This document shows, in pieces, positions 43,126-53,439 of a DNA stretch of 64,000 nt (its first letter is position 1; each line of letters opens with the position of its first letter). The notes below the pieces were generated by a model. The model saw only the letters and a program-made list of their open reading frames with translations. It searched no databases and was not told the origin of the DNA. Source of the DNA: Chaenocephalus aceratus. Taxonomy: Eukaryota > Chordata > Actinopteri > Perciformes > Channichthyidae. A program made the position numbers and the translations under genes. The DNA is taken from NCBI GenBank assembly GCA_023974075.1, contig CM043788.1:13978188-14042187 (forward strand), written 5' to 3'.

Positions 43126-43179
43126 GTCCTGGAAAGAGTTGAGAGTGCCATACGCCCTTGAGCCTGGACCCAGCAGATA

Positions 43180-44730
43180 TCAGTTTGCAGATTGTTTTGG
43201 TTTGGATGATTGTGGTAGGCATGGTGATGAAGCCGGGGGAGATGGTGCGCATCTCTGCTTCGGTGATTTTGGTGGGCGTCGTTGAGGGGCGGGGGTAAAG
43301 GACATGCTGCCAGCCCTGCGTATCGCCTTAGTCTGATCTTTGAAATCCAGGAAGGAATCGGTGCCAGCCCTCTGTATCTCCTTCTTGTGTTCAACGATCT
43401 CCAGGATGGTGGGCGAGGGTGAAAGGGTGAACGGAGTATCCTCAAAGGCGTTGACAGGGGGGGGGGTGACGGGCGGTGGGGTCTCCTCCGTGTGTTTCAT
43501 AGGTCTCCCATAATCAGAACATTCCTCAGGCGGGTGCAGTGATACTTCTTCAGGGTTTTCTGTGCGATGTGTTGTGTCTATCTCCTGTTTTGATTCCTCT
43601 TGCCGCTTGTCCTTGGCAGAGGGAACAGATTGATGACGCAGGCAGTTGAATATGTTAGAGATAAACAATTTCACTCCTGACTTGTTCAGGCAAACTCCAT
43701 TTGCCTTGAAAAGATGTCTGCGGTCCCAGAAAAAGTTAAAATTGTCAATAAAATGCACAGAATGGTCAGTACAGGCAGTTGAAAGCCAGGTGTTCAGTGC
43801 AAACAATCTGCTGAATCTCTCCACTCCTCTTCTGACTGGCGGTAGAGGGCCACTGATGAACACCTCTGCATTTAGAGAGCTGGCAGTTTCCAACAGACAT
43901 TTAAAGTCTTTTTTCAGCACTTCTGACTCTTGTTTCACAACATCATTTGTTCCAATATGCAGTACCACATTCTTCACAGTCGGATGTTCAGCCCCAATAT
44001 GCAGGATCTTCTCAGCCAAGTCAGAGACTGTATCCTTGGGAAAACAGAGTACTTTGGTGTTGTTCTTACTACACAGACCTTTTACATCTCTTACAGCAGA
44101 GTCACCCACAATCAGAGTTTCAGGCCCAGTCGTTAGCTTTCCCTCTAGCCTTTTGCTTTTGGAGTAGCTATTGGTCCTTACTCTGCTGTGTGAAGAGGAC
44201 GGGTTATCCAGGTCATCAGAAAGAGATCTCCGGCTCTCGGTCAGCGGAGCGTATCTGTTCTGGATTGGCACACTTGGTGGTTTAGGAGGATTTTTTGTAA
44301 TTCTCCCTTTAGCAGCTGTCCACTGCTGTTTAGGGGTTGAAGAGGCGCTCCTCCTGGGTGATAACAATGCAGGCCAGCCGGTCGCATCACATATTTCAGA
44401 GTGTTGGGCTCTGCCCGTTATCCGTCCTCCCAAATCCCATGAAAATGATTTACTCTCAGGCTTTGCACCCAGAGAGTTCCAGGGAGGACTACCACTTGTA
44501 GATTTATTACCCGGTACACAGCCCTCCTGTTCCTTGGAATCCTTGTAGCTGCTAACTAGCTGTGAGTTAGCATACCCTTTTCCATTATTTTGCAACACTG
44601 GTAAAGTGGTGTCATTCCCACGACATAGTCCATTCACTTCCACGTTAACTTCCAACCGTTGCATTTTCATTTCCAGCACAGCTATCTTCTGTAGAAGTTT
44701 GTGGAAGTCATCTGTAGAGAACGGAGGCAT
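43180..44730 (-). CDS. LINE ORF1 with SGNH-esterase-like domain
   Basis: 516 codons, intact. Residues 1-35 form a coiled coil (FHKLLQKIAVLEMKMQRLEV). A Ser-rich linker follows, then an SGNH hydrolase-like domain from about residue 205: LIVGDSAVRDV (block I, GDS), LHIGTNDVV (GTND), FISGPLPPVRRG, and a last block reading FKANGVCLNKSG. Family members usually have DGxH there, so the catalytic Asp/His pair appears lost. The C-terminus is Pro/Arg-rich. Such esterase-type ORF1 proteins belong to CR1/L2-clade LINEs and bind nucleic acid during retrotransposition. Confidence 0.85.
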   Translation of the reverse strand: MPPFSTDDFHKLLQKIAVLEMKMQRLEVNVEVNGLCRGNDTTLPVLQNNGKGYANSQLVSSYKDSKEQEGCVPGNKSTSGSPPWNSLGAKPESKSFSWDLGGRITGRAQHSEICDATGWPALLSPRRSASSTPKQQWTAAKGRITKNPPKPPSVPIQNRYAPLTESRRSLSDDLDNPSSSHSRVRTNSYSKSKRLEGKLTTGPETLIVGDSAVRDVKGLCSKNNTKVLCFPKDTVSDLAEKILHIGAEHPTVKNVVLHIGTNDVVKQESEVLKKDFKCLLETASSLNAEVFISGPLPPVRRGVERFSRLFALNTWLSTACTDHSVHFIDNFNFFWDRRHLFKANGVCLNKSGVKLFISNIFNCLRHQSVPSAKDKRQEESKQEIDTTHRTENPEEVSLHPPEECSDYGRPMKHTEETPPPVTPPPVNAFEDTPFTLSPSPTILEIVEHKKEIQRAGTDSFLDFKDQTKAIRRAGSMSFTPAPQRRPPKSPKQRCAPSPPASSPCLPQSSKPKQSAN

Positions 44731-45020
44731 TTTGCTACCAACTAGCTTAAGCTAAATAGCATGCAGTAGCCTACCAGGCTTTAGCTGTTGCTAGGCCACG
44801 CTACTGTAAGACTGGGGTCGCCGTAAAATATTTGAAATATGGCTGAAAACCTCCGTCTATTTACGAAGATGAACTGTCCCAGTGATAGGTTAATGTCCAG
44901 GAGCCGCTGCTCGATGTTTTCAGAGAATAAGAATAGGAAAATCAGCATAAAAAGTAAGCAGAGGCAGGAGCAAGCAGAAAAGCGTCTGCACTGTAAGAAA
45001 GATAAGCAAGAGTTAATGCG
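44731..45020 (-). other. LINE 5' untranslated region
   Basis: From the left edge of the GATATAGG target duplication to the ORF1 ATG. It probably holds the internal promoter. The small plus-strand frame at 44839-45027 is not supported. Confidence 0.6.
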
Positions 45021-45028
45021 GATATAGG

Positions 45029-45648
45029 TGATAGGCCGGATTTAATGAGAACTTGCTTGAGGTAGAAATTGGCGGGGGCAGTATGACTTGGTGATGTCCC
45101 GGATGCGCTGCAATTTGTCGGAGGGGAGAGATGCCTTCATGTCTATGGAGTCGAGGATGATGCCTTAGAACTCTAAGCGTGTGTCGGGACCTAACGTTTT
45201 CTCTTTGGAGAGAGGGACACCTAACTCCTGAAAGCAATGTTTAAGCTTGGCTAGTGAGATCCCTGAGCTGTCCTGTGGCGGGTCTATGAGAAGGAAGTCG
45301 TCCGGTAGGTGAAGGACGGAGGGGATTCTGACGATGTTCAGCAGGATCCAGCAGAGCGCTTCCAAGAAGGAATTGAAGATGCAGGGGCTGCTTCTGCACC
45401 CGAAGGTCAGGCGAACGGCGAAATAGAGTTTGGACTCCCACTTAATACCGAACAAATTCCACTGAGACGGATGAATGGGGATGATTTTGAAGGCATCGGT
45501 AATGTCCGCTTTGGAGAGCCAAGCTCCGTGCCCTGTGAACTTGATCATCTTTATTGCATTATCCACTGAGGCATGGTGAAGGGAGAACTGATCTGGAGGG
45601 ATGATACTATTTTTTCTCCACAAGGTTTCTGGCGCAGAGCTACTGTGA
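45029..45648 (-). pseudogene. Ngaro-type reverse transcriptase, fused to recombinase remnant
   Basis: Reads SVDNAIKMIKFTGHGAWLSK, ADITDAFKIIPIHPSQWNLF, LTFGCRSSPCIFNSFLEALC and LPDDFLLIDPP (the expected LDD box with Pro in place of Leu), then PLSKEKTLGPDTRLEF and, after an in-frame TAA/TAG, GIILDSIDMKASLPSDKLQR. The frame then passes directly into recombinase sequence (YLKQVLIKSGL), showing deletion of RNase H and most of the recombinase. Harbinger insertion at 45649 separates it from the Gag side. Confidence 0.8.
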
Positions 45649-46234
45649 CGGCCCGTCCACACGACGGCGTGCGTTAAAGCTTCCAACGCTTCTGCCCATT
45701 CACTTTGAATGGGGTGACGTCACTTTTAGCAGAACTGTATTTTGGGAAGCGACGTGGAGCATTGCTGGCGTTGCTCGCTTCAAAAGTTGAGCAATGTTCA
45801 ACTTTTGGCGCGTCGGCAGAAGCGTCAGCCAATGAAATCCCGTTTATGCAAATCTGCCAGTACAAGCGCTAGCCAATCAAACCGCGTGTATGCTGGGAGA
45901 GACTACGCAGGTCATTTCCTCATATTCCAAAAAATTGAGGGAAAATTCATTATAGCGGTAGTGAATCACCCGGTGCTGTATGATCAGTCTCTGTTCCTCT
46001 ACCGGGATACAAACCGGAGGAGCGAGGCATGGAGGGAGGTGGCAGAGACAGTGGGTGAAACTGGTAGGTTTTCGCCTGTTTGGGGATTTTATATCCAGTT
46101 TACTTCGTTTTAACATTGCTATTGCTTTGTATGTCGGGGGCGGGAGATTCATGTGATTGGTTGCAAAAAAAATCCCCAAGCTTCAGACACGCCCACCGCC
46201 AAGCGTCAACGCACGCTGCTGTGCGGACGCTCCG
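45649..46234 (+). mobile_element. PIF/Harbinger element with MADF exon (TGA target duplication)
   Basis: TIRs CGGCCCGTCCACACGACGG and CTGCTGTGCGGACGCTCCG match the short copy at 3387-3713. The flanking 3-bp duplications are TGA at 45646-45648 and 46235-46237. Relative to the short copy it carries about 200 extra internal bases with a MADF-coding exon. It interrupts the Ngaro-like element cleanly: PQAQPQPH on one side and SSSAPETLWRKNS on the other rejoin in frame. Confidence 0.88.
45929..46063 (+). pseudogene. MADF-domain exon in the Harbinger element
   Basis: Reads FIIAVVNHPVLYDQSLFLYR, then RRSEAWREVAETVGETG, the N-terminal two-thirds of a MADF (Myb/SANT-like) DNA-binding domain, ending at the donor CTG/GTAGGT. 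MADF proteins are the DNA-binding partner of PIF/Harbinger transposases and were domesticated repeatedly in fish. No transposase is present here. Whether it is a relic of the parent element or a captured host exon cannot be told. Confidence 0.75.
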
Positions 46235-46237
46235 TGA

Positions 46238-46783
46238 GGCTGCGGCTGCGCCTGGGGCACTTCGGGTGTGCATCCCATCATTTTCGTTAAAACTAGTACC
46301 TGAGTGCAACGGAAGTTGAAGCTCCTGTGACGGAGTCTTCCAGGGCCTGGAGGCGAGCATCGATAGCTATCATGGAGCTAGCCAGGGATTGCAGGGAGCC
46401 GGCCACGCTACTCTCCATAAGGGGTGTGTTAGTGACACTCCCGGCCTGGCGAGCCTGGGAAGGGGTGGATTTTGGAGGCGGACGGGATCCTGGAGGGCTC
46501 GACTTCCTGCCCTTTTTTACCTCCGCGGCTGCGGCCGCGTCCTCGCCCTGCTCTCTGGGGAGCTGACTGGAGCTGCTGCCCCGGACTGGGGAGCTACGCT
46601 GGAGACCTGGTCCGAGAGCTCTCGGAGCTGAGAGAGAGTGAGGCCTGGGGCTGTGGGAATGCCCTGCTGCAGGAGCCGGGCGATGAGGAAGTCTGCCTCT
46701 GTTGATAAGCCGCTGTGGGGAGCCGAACCGGGATCGGAGACTTCCAGAGAAGGTTCGTGTTCCGAATTGTCCGAGTCGGACAT
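46238..46783 (-). pseudogene. Gag-like ORF of the Ngaro element
   Basis: The ATG at 46783 opens MSDSDNSEHEPSLEVSDPGS, an acidic N-terminus. A helical stretch follows (FLIARLLQQGIPTAPGLTLSQL), then a Ser/Arg/Gln-rich region that goes out of frame near 46516. The end rejoins RT after removal of the Harbinger element. Position and composition suit a DIRS/Ngaro Gag. Confidence 0.55.
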
Positions 46784-46842
46784 CTTGAGCTAATTGTTTC
46801 TTACGGTTTTTCTCGCGAGGAGGAGTATTGTAGTACTACCAT

Positions 46843-47000
46843 GGCGTGTGGTCACCTGAAATGACAACTGACAGGAAGGAAGAGCAGGCATTTAAGGAAT
46901 TTAACGTGTGCAGCAATTGGCTGCTGAGGGGTGACGCCCACGCATTTAATGAGGGGGGAGAGAGCAATAGAGTGATGTGTAAGTGACTCATTGTTAGGTC
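46843..47000 (-). repeat. Terminal repeat (A-type) of the Ngaro element
   Basis: CTAACAATGAGTCACTTACAC begins the element on the minus strand. About 95% identical to 29157-29311. It gives the right boundary of the nest. Confidence 0.7.
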
Positions 47001-47004
47001 TTCC

Positions 47005-47235
47005 TTATTGAACTTGCGCTAAAGCTTTCATGTCCTGGATGTAGGAAGGGCCAGATCCATTCACAGCATGGTACGCAAGTACCAGTGTCTTGAAGTGGAT
47101 TCTAGCAGTTACTGGAAGCCAGTGAAGGGAGCGGAGGAGCAGCGTGGTGTGGGAGAATTTAGGAAGGTTGAAGACCAGACGAGCCGCTGCATTCTGGATG
47201 AGTTTATGAACAAAAGCTCAATGTGACTGCGAGGT
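47005..47235 (-). mobile_element. L2-type LINE ORF2 fragment
   Basis: The minus strand encodes KLIQNAAARLVFNLPKFSHT, LLLRSLHWLPVTARIHFKTL and VLAYHAVNGSGPSYIQDM, a conserved stretch near the C-terminus of L2/CR1 RT. It is bordered by the Ngaro terminal repeat on the right side of the nest and the DIRS element beyond. Confidence 0.8.
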
Positions 47236-47412
47236 TGACTGTCCTGTTAGTTAAACGACACAGTGAATGGACTCTGTGGCAGCAGGTGACGTGTAATTTC
47301 TTGGAATAATTGACCATTTACAGCACAAAAATAAATGTTAATGGATTTGAATAGTTTTTCACGCTGGACAAACCTCAATGAGAGACCCACTGTGATAATC
47401 AGAGAAATGCCC

Positions 47413-48402
47413 TCACAAATCCTGTGTTTCCCCAGCAAGCACAGACGAGGAGAAAGAGCCAGACATGTCCAAGAGATAAAACCTTATGAAGGGGCCTGGT
47501 GTCGACCAAGACGTCGCTGTGCATATATCCTCCACACTCACACGTTGAATAAGGCTGTTGACAGAGCTACAGCCTGTGTGGAGTGTGCACGAATCCCCGT
47601 GGGGCAGGCTCTCCCCGCCTGTCCGTAGGCATGTGCAATGCACTCGCAGAGCCAGCCTGCCAGGCGTTTCTTGGACAGAGTTATCCCGATCACACCGCCC
47701 CCGAAGCACAGCGAACAGCTGTTCAGTGTGTCTAAGGGCAGCCGTGCGCTCCACATAACATGCTAGCGCACGCACCGGGCAGAGGAGGTGCAATTTAGCT
47801 TCCCTGGCCCCACCATGGGGGGAAGACTAAAACCCCCTAACTGAATAGTCCTCGACCTGAACGCACTCCTTAGGTTTTTGGGCACAAAGGAGGGGTTCGG
47901 TCTGAGTGTCGCGCAGAGCCTCGAGCACTAGGGGCAGGTCCCACTGCGGGGTGGAGACGTGCACTACTAGGCGCAGCCTCCTGACCCCCTGTAAAAATCG
48001 CAACATCAGAGGTTGACTAAAGGCTGACCTGCCGCCAAATCCAGGACGAGATGGCTGCTGCATACACCTTCACTGTGGAATGCGCCAGCCCTCTGTCCAC
48101 CAATAACTGTAAAAAGGATAAAATAGAGCCTAACTCACAAGATAGGGGCTCTATTCTCCGCTCCTCACACCATCGCTATCCCAGCCACTTTGGCCTGTAA
48201 CAGGCTGTGGTGGATCCAGCTCTAGCTGCCTGGATAGACTGAATAACACTGTCAGACAATCCACCCTGTCTCAGCCTGTCCCTCTCAGGAGCCAAGCCTG
48301 GAGAGGACGGCCCAGAGTGGGTAACGCCCCGATTGCACCTGCCTCTTGAGACATCGCCCCCAGAACTGGGGAACCGCCCAGGGCTGGCTCACCTTCATCT
48401 GT
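47413..48402 (-). pseudogene. DIRS1-type tyrosine recombinase, broken
   Basis: Fragments in shifting frames: HLLCPVRALACYVERTAALR, ITLSKKRLAGWLCECIAHAY, CPTGIRAHSTQAVALSTALF, VEDICTATSWSTPGPFIRFY and LLD. The final Tyr sits in the expected RFYLLD box. The hAT element at 48411 interrupts its upstream part. Confidence 0.8.
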
Positions 48403-48410
48403 GTCATCTC

Positions 48411-49182
48411 CAGTGTTGGGTAACTGTAACGCCGTTATTTTTGGCAGTAACTAGTACTCTAACGCATTACTTTTTAAATTCAGTAACTCAGTTACCGTTA
48501 CTACATGGTGCGTTACTCCGTTACTGCGTTAGTTTTTTTATATGGTCAACAGCCAGGCGAACAGAGATGAGAACTGTACTTAAGTACAGTACTTGAGTAA
48601 ATGTACTTAGATACTTCCTGTGTCACATGTGGAGACGGGCTGTGGGCGTGTTTGTGTTGTTTACTAACAAGACTATCATGGCGGCGGCGGAGCTCAAGTC
48701 TAGTTTCTCCACCTGGAGATATTCTCACTATTTCACTTTTGTCGAGCACAAAGAAAAGAAAGTTTCTGTTAAATGTAGTGTCTTGGCGGGTCAAAGAGCC
48801 TATCTACTGCCCAAACCAGTAATTACAATCTCTTAAAACATCTGCAAAAACAACATGCTGGGACGAAGCTAGTAACTAAGACCGGCACAGACTCAGACTC
48901 AGCCGACGCCACTCCACCTCCACCTAAGCAACAGCGGCTGGATTTCAACCAAGGGACTGCTAGCCAGGAAAAAGTCGATAAAGCCATTGCATGGTATGTT
49001 GTAGAACACATGCAGGCTATTGCTACAGTGGAGCCCTTTTTTTAAGTAACTAAAAAGTTACTTTTCACAGTAACGCATTACTTTTTGGTGTAAGTAATCA
49101 GTAAAGTAACTGAGTTACTTTTGAAATGAAGTAACTAGTAATGGTAACTAGTTACTGGTTTTCAGTAACTAGCACAACACTG
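48411..49182 (+). mobile_element. hAT element with BED-finger remnant and 8-bp target duplication
   Basis: It begins CAGTGTTGGGTAACTG and ends GCACAACACTG, with GTCATCTC directly repeated at 48403-48410 and 49183-49190. The subterminal zones are dense in GTAACTAGTTACT words. The interior (about 48678-49043) encodes, in broken frames, MAAAELKSSFSTWRYSHYF, a Lys/Cys segment, LLKHLQKQHAG-like residues and KQQRLDFNQGT, the BED-type N-terminus of a hAT transposase. The catalytic domain is deleted, so it is non-autonomous. Confidence 0.88.
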
Positions 49183-49253
49183 GTCATCTCTGAGTACCGC
49201 GGCGCCCCCAACGTGGTCCAGAGCCACTAGAATGACTTACAGACGTTCACGCC

Positions 49254-49664
49254 TCACTCTCCCCAGGAGAGGGAGAATGAGACGCAGCGGTGGAAAGGTG
49301 TAGAGCAGCTTCCTTGGCCATGGCTCGTATGCAAACGCGTCCCCCCGCCAAGGGCGGGTCGTCGCTCAGGGCCATGGCGAACAGGTCCACTTCCGCTCTC
49401 CCGAACTGGGCCCAGATCTGCTTCACCACCACAGGGTGAGTGGTGAAGCCCCCTCGACATGAGCTCGGCCCCTCTGTTCTCCAGTCCCGGGATGTGGAGG
49501 GCTCTCAGAGATAACACCACCTCTGAAGCCCATAACCACAGCTCCTCCACTGTGGCCAACAAGGCGGCGGAGCGAACTCCGCCCTGCCTGTTGATATAAG
49601 CCACTGTGGTGCTATTGTCGCTCCTGACCATTACATGTCTCCCTTGAATTAGGGTCATGAAATG
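49254..49664 (-). pseudogene. DIRS1-type RNase H and linker
   Basis: Reads MTLIQGRHVMVRSDNSTTVA, YINRQGGVRS and SLRALHIPGLENRGAELMSR, the second half of the DIRS RNase H domain. It is separated from the first half (FTDASRTGWGG...LLELRAVLLVL) by a TAG codon at about 49665. Confidence 0.8.
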
Positions 49665-50504
49665 CTAGAGGACTAACAGTACCGCCCGTAGCTCTAGGAG
49701 GTTGCTGTGTCGAAACTCTGTCAGAGCCCAGCGCCCACCTATAGCCCTCTTCAGGCAAGTCCCTCCCCATCCTGTTCTGGATGCGTCCGTGAACACTGTG
49801 ATGTAGGAGGTCACCCGTCCCAGTGGAGACCCCCTCCGGAGGTTTCCCACTGAGGGGGGGATGGTCACCAGCTGCCGTTTGTGCCTCTTGGGATCAGCAG
49901 GCTGGAGAACCACCTCTGCAGGCGGCGCATATGTAGTAACCCCAACGGGACCACCATGTGAGCAGCCGCCATGAGACCCAGAGTCTGCATGACAGTTAAA
50001 GCTGTCACTGTTGCCCCCTGTCGCAGTCTGTGCACTGCCCGGAGAAGGGACGCACGTCTGCTCTCTGACAGGGTGGCACGCAACGCGTCTGCATTGAGCA
50101 CCACTCCCAAATACAACGCCTGTTGGTGAGGTATGGGGGTGCTCTTTTTCCAATTGATCGCAAAACCTAATTTGGTTAGGTGTGTGATCAATCGTGCTGT
50201 GCAACACATTGCCTGTTCCCGGGACCCAGCCATGACTATGAGGTCGTCTATGTAAAATAAAACTCATGCTGTGTGCGCGCAGCGGTTGAAGCGCTGTGGC
50301 CACACATTTGCTGAATGTGCGTGGGGATAGGGAATAGCCAAACGGCAGCCTGTTGTACTCGTAGGCTATCCCCCGGAAGGCAAAACGCAGATACTTTCTG
50401 TGCTCCGGAGCAATTTCTATATGAAAGTACGCGTCTTTCACGTCAATGGTGGTGAACCAATCGCCTGGCTGCACAAGCCCCAGTAACTGTTTCACAGTTA
50501 ACAT
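49665..50504 (-). pseudogene. DIRS1-type reverse transcriptase
   Basis: Reads GDWFTTIDVKDAYFHIEIAP, YEYNRLPFGYSLSPRTFSKC, then loses frame just before the active-site box; YIDDLIVMAGSREQAMC is in the neighbouring frame (from about 50255). LGFAINWKKSTPIPHQQALY, YLGVVL and FTDASRTGWGGTCLKR follow. One surplus T explains the break. Confidence 0.85.
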
Positions 50505-50639
50505 GCGGAGGGGGGGGGTTCTAGTGACTTGAAGCCCACTTCGGGGTGGTCAGTCCGCCACTGGTGGTAAGCCAGTGAGGGATCACATTTCTCCCCTTGC
50601 ATCAAGCCCTCCAAAAATAGCTCTTCACTGGCAGGTGAG

Positions 50640-51960
50640 AAGAGTGAAATATTCAGGTAATTTATAATGGGGGAGAAGCCTTTAACTCTTTAACCCCACG
50701 GACCTGCCAAAGGGGCCAAAATCACAACATCTGCAAGCAAAAGTGTCTGAGGGCTTCTTAAGATGTAATAAACTATGAATGTTTTATGTCCATGTAACGG
50801 GAAGAAACTCAGCTAACTGATATATATATATTTTAAACCCACAATGCTAACTGAAAGCCTCTGAATTAGCAACGAGCGGAAAATGCTAACAGATTACTGC
50901 ACAGAAACTCACTCATAAGACCCTTATTATTTATCTATTCTGCACATCCAACCCATCGATTCGCATCGTGAGATAACACAAAATCGTTTGGTACATATAT
51001 TATGATAAAATAAGAACTCGCAGAGGTAATAACAAGAACAGACATCAAAACATGTGGCGCTAGATAGCTAAAACCGCTAACATGGCCTACCTTGGTCGTT
51101 GTCTGGTCAAAACTGGTGTTCAATGGCATTAAAACGATAAAAACGCTGCTGAAGTTAATCCATAGGTTAATCCAATGTGTCTGTGTCCCTTTGAAATTAT
51201 TTCTAATAATCCATAAGCAATAAACCCTGCTCTTCCGTTTCCAGATGTCAGAGCGAGAGATATCTTCACTCTCATGCAAAACTACATGCGCAAAGCCCCC
51301 ACCTTTTTGTGTTAACGTTGGTGCCTATGTGAAAACTCCCCTTCGATTCTATTGGCTCTAACGGTCAGAAAGAGGCTAAAATCGACCAATGGGTTCTAGA
51401 GAAACGGTAAAAACGCTCATTTCCACCCAAGTCACCCCAGAGGTGGAGTTATTTTTGCTAAACCTCTCTAAAAAGGTCACTTGTTTTGCATCAATCTTGA
51501 TACAGGGTACTTAGTATATGTTGTACTTTGGATTCCTAAAGCTTTTAGTCTACTAACCCATCATCCAAGGGTAGTTTTTTCACTATAAGTAAAACATAAT
51601 GTTTGGACGGACACTATAATTTACAGTTTTTTACTATGTTCAATCTGAATTTTCTTTCAAATAAAAAACATCTATATCGATTCTGACTTTTCTACATCCA
51701 ACTCACAGGTTTATCATTACTTTGAGAACAAATATTATTAATTTTCCCTTTTTAGAAGTGTAGTTATGGTCATTTGTTCTAGAAATGTCATTTTCGAGCC
51801 TGAGACCTGAAAAACAGGCTTGGGGTCTAGGAAGCTCTAGGAAATAGTGTTTTTTTTTCCCCCAGAAGCCACACCCAAAGCTCTTCTTGATCTTTTCCTC
51901 CAGTCTCTGTTCATTTCCTAGTATTGATGCATTAAATGCAGCCTTTGATGCCTCAATTTG
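50640..51960. mobile_element. Unclassified repeat-like sequence
   Basis: AT-rich, without frames. Phrases such as TTTAACCCCACGGACCTGCC (50690) and AGCCTGAGACCTGAAAAACA (51797) look like multicopy fish transposon derivatives, but no ends were fixed. Confidence 0.3.
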
Positions 51961-53140
51961 TGCAGCTCTACATAAATTGACATGCAAATGAACATGCTCT
52001 AAAACAGCTGTCAGTTTAGTGCCTGAACTCCTTACTTAATGCAAATTATAATTTCAATCTCAATGTATTCGTGTCACACAACCAAAAATCTTCTCATCTC
52101 TTGTCTTTTGTGCGTTCTCAAACATATTCAATCTCATATCCACAAAAAACTGACATAAGGACCGGTTGTGGGTTTGCCGCCATTGTTTGTGAATTCTCAA
52201 CTGCCGAAAACACACATTTCACTGCTGCATTTTTTAAAGCAAAGCAGCGGAACATGAAACGAGCAGGAAATGATCTGCCTCACACACTTCAAAAGGCACG
52301 CAGTCACATTTATAACCTTGCTGGGATGTGAAACGTCTCTCACACTTAAGGTACAACAAACTGCTGCTTTGTCAGCTTTCAAGTGTGCTCCGGTGTCATG
52401 CCAACCTCAACTTGATCAGTGCTACATTGTACGTGACGTGAATGTGCACCAAAGATTTATGAAAGACATACATTAAAGATTTCGTCTTCTCAGCTCTAAC
52501 GTCTCGTCTTTTTTCAAACAATGCCTCGGTGGTAGTTTGTCTTCATTCCAAGATGCTTTTGATCATGCTGTCCATCGTGTTTCCCTCTCCATCTCGCTGT
52601 GATCAGCTCTGTGGATGACCTCTACAGTAGGAGTGCTGCGCTGTGCTCTGCTCAGCAATGAGGTGGGGTATTTTATATACCCGGGGGCAACAGTCGAATA
52701 CAGCTAGCGGAGCAGCCTTGTGTTTAATCTACGGCCCTGCAACTCAACATCCCACACACTCAGCTTGTTCAAACATATTCATCATTATGCAAAAACTAAA
52801 AGTACACATCCTGCATGTGTTTGTTTACATAGAGGGAGAGTTGTGCTTGTTTGAGCAGTATAGATTAACTATTCCTCGGTTTATTTAAAGAAGATTATGT
52901 CTGAATAATAAAACACAGAGCCCCTTGCAGCAGACCTTTTTTCACGTCAAAGTCAATAGGACATTTCTAATCTTGCAAAAAAGATAACTTTCACTTAATG
53001 TACACACATGTAGAGTTAAGCTGTCCATGGTACTGTGAAATACAGTATCATGTTCATGTAAAACCTGAATCAATCCTTTATACCCAATACCTTTTTTCTC
53101 TGATGTTTCATACATTTAAAAAAAACGTTATTTATGATGT
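51961..53140. other. Non-coding, no feature recognised
   Basis: Unique-looking intergenic sequence. Open frames lack family resemblance. Confidence 0.4.
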
Positions 53141-53205
53141 TTGCCTTGAAGCAAATGCCTGTTGTTTGAAATGTGCTATATAAATAAACTTGACTTAACA
53201 CAAAG
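53141..53205 (+). repeat. LINE 3'-tail fragment
   Basis: TTGTTTGAAATGTGCTATAT followed by AAATAAACTTGACTT is the standard 3' end of a fish L2-type LINE or its partner SINE. Confidence 0.65.
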
Positions 53206-53439
53206 GTAAAAACTAAAGGAAACTACATTCAGACAACTAAAACATAAAAAAGGTCTTACAATAACAGAAATGAAACAAAACACAGCAACAACAATGAAAT
53301 GTGTATAGGTAAAAAGATAAAAACATACATACACATGCAGTTTGATTAAAAAAAAACCTTTCAGCGGCAAAGGTTTCTTAGACTGCGTGTATGTTGAAGG
53401 ATGGACTGTAAAACAGAGGGTAAGTCCATGCCATGACAC

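Larger units (their letters stand above)
35757..45020 (-). mobile_element. L2/CR1-type LINE, near full length, with LTR element inserted
   Basis: Minus-strand LINE with 5' UTR (about 45020-44731), ORF1 (44730-43180), endonuclease-RT ORF2 (43125 to 36001, interrupted) and a 3' tail with CTTGCCTTGCC repeats at 35757-35776. It is flanked by GATATAGG on both sides (35749-35756 and 45021-45028), an 8-bp target duplication. Without the 4.1-kb LTR insertion it is about 5.1 kb. ORF2 has one nonsense codon and several one-base frame breaks, so it is not active as sequenced. Confidence 0.88.
34950..47000 (-). mobile_element. Ngaro/DIRS-like tyrosine-recombinase retrotransposon, host of nested insertions
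   Basis: Read on the minus strand: a terminal repeat (47000-46843), a Gag-like ORF from ATG 46783, RT (about 45686-45045), the tyrosine-recombinase C-terminus (end at 35583), and a 3' region with 32-bp repeats. RT joins the recombinase directly, without RNase H or the recombinase N-terminus, so an internal deletion preceded the later insertions. Three insertions interrupt it: Harbinger (45649-46234), LINE (35757-45020) and, inside the LINE, an LTR element. The left limit is approximate. Confidence 0.75.
47240..50640 (-). mobile_element. DIRS1-like retrotransposon with hAT insertion
   Basis: Minus-strand order: RT (50504 onward), RNase H, then tyrosine recombinase ending near 47413. Signatures are DVKDAYFHIEIAPEHRKYLR and RLPFGYSLSPRTF (RT), YIDDLIVM (active site), FTDASRTGWG and RSDNSTTVAYINRQ (RNase H), and GIRAHSTQ, ATSWSTPG and FIRFYLLD (recombinase, with catalytic Arg and Tyr). 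The frame is broken repeatedly, including near a run of nine G at 50509. The terminal repeats were not resolved. Confidence 0.85.

Noticed and set aside
43646..44548. Several plus-strand frames
   Set aside because: Shadows of the minus-strand LINE ORF1.
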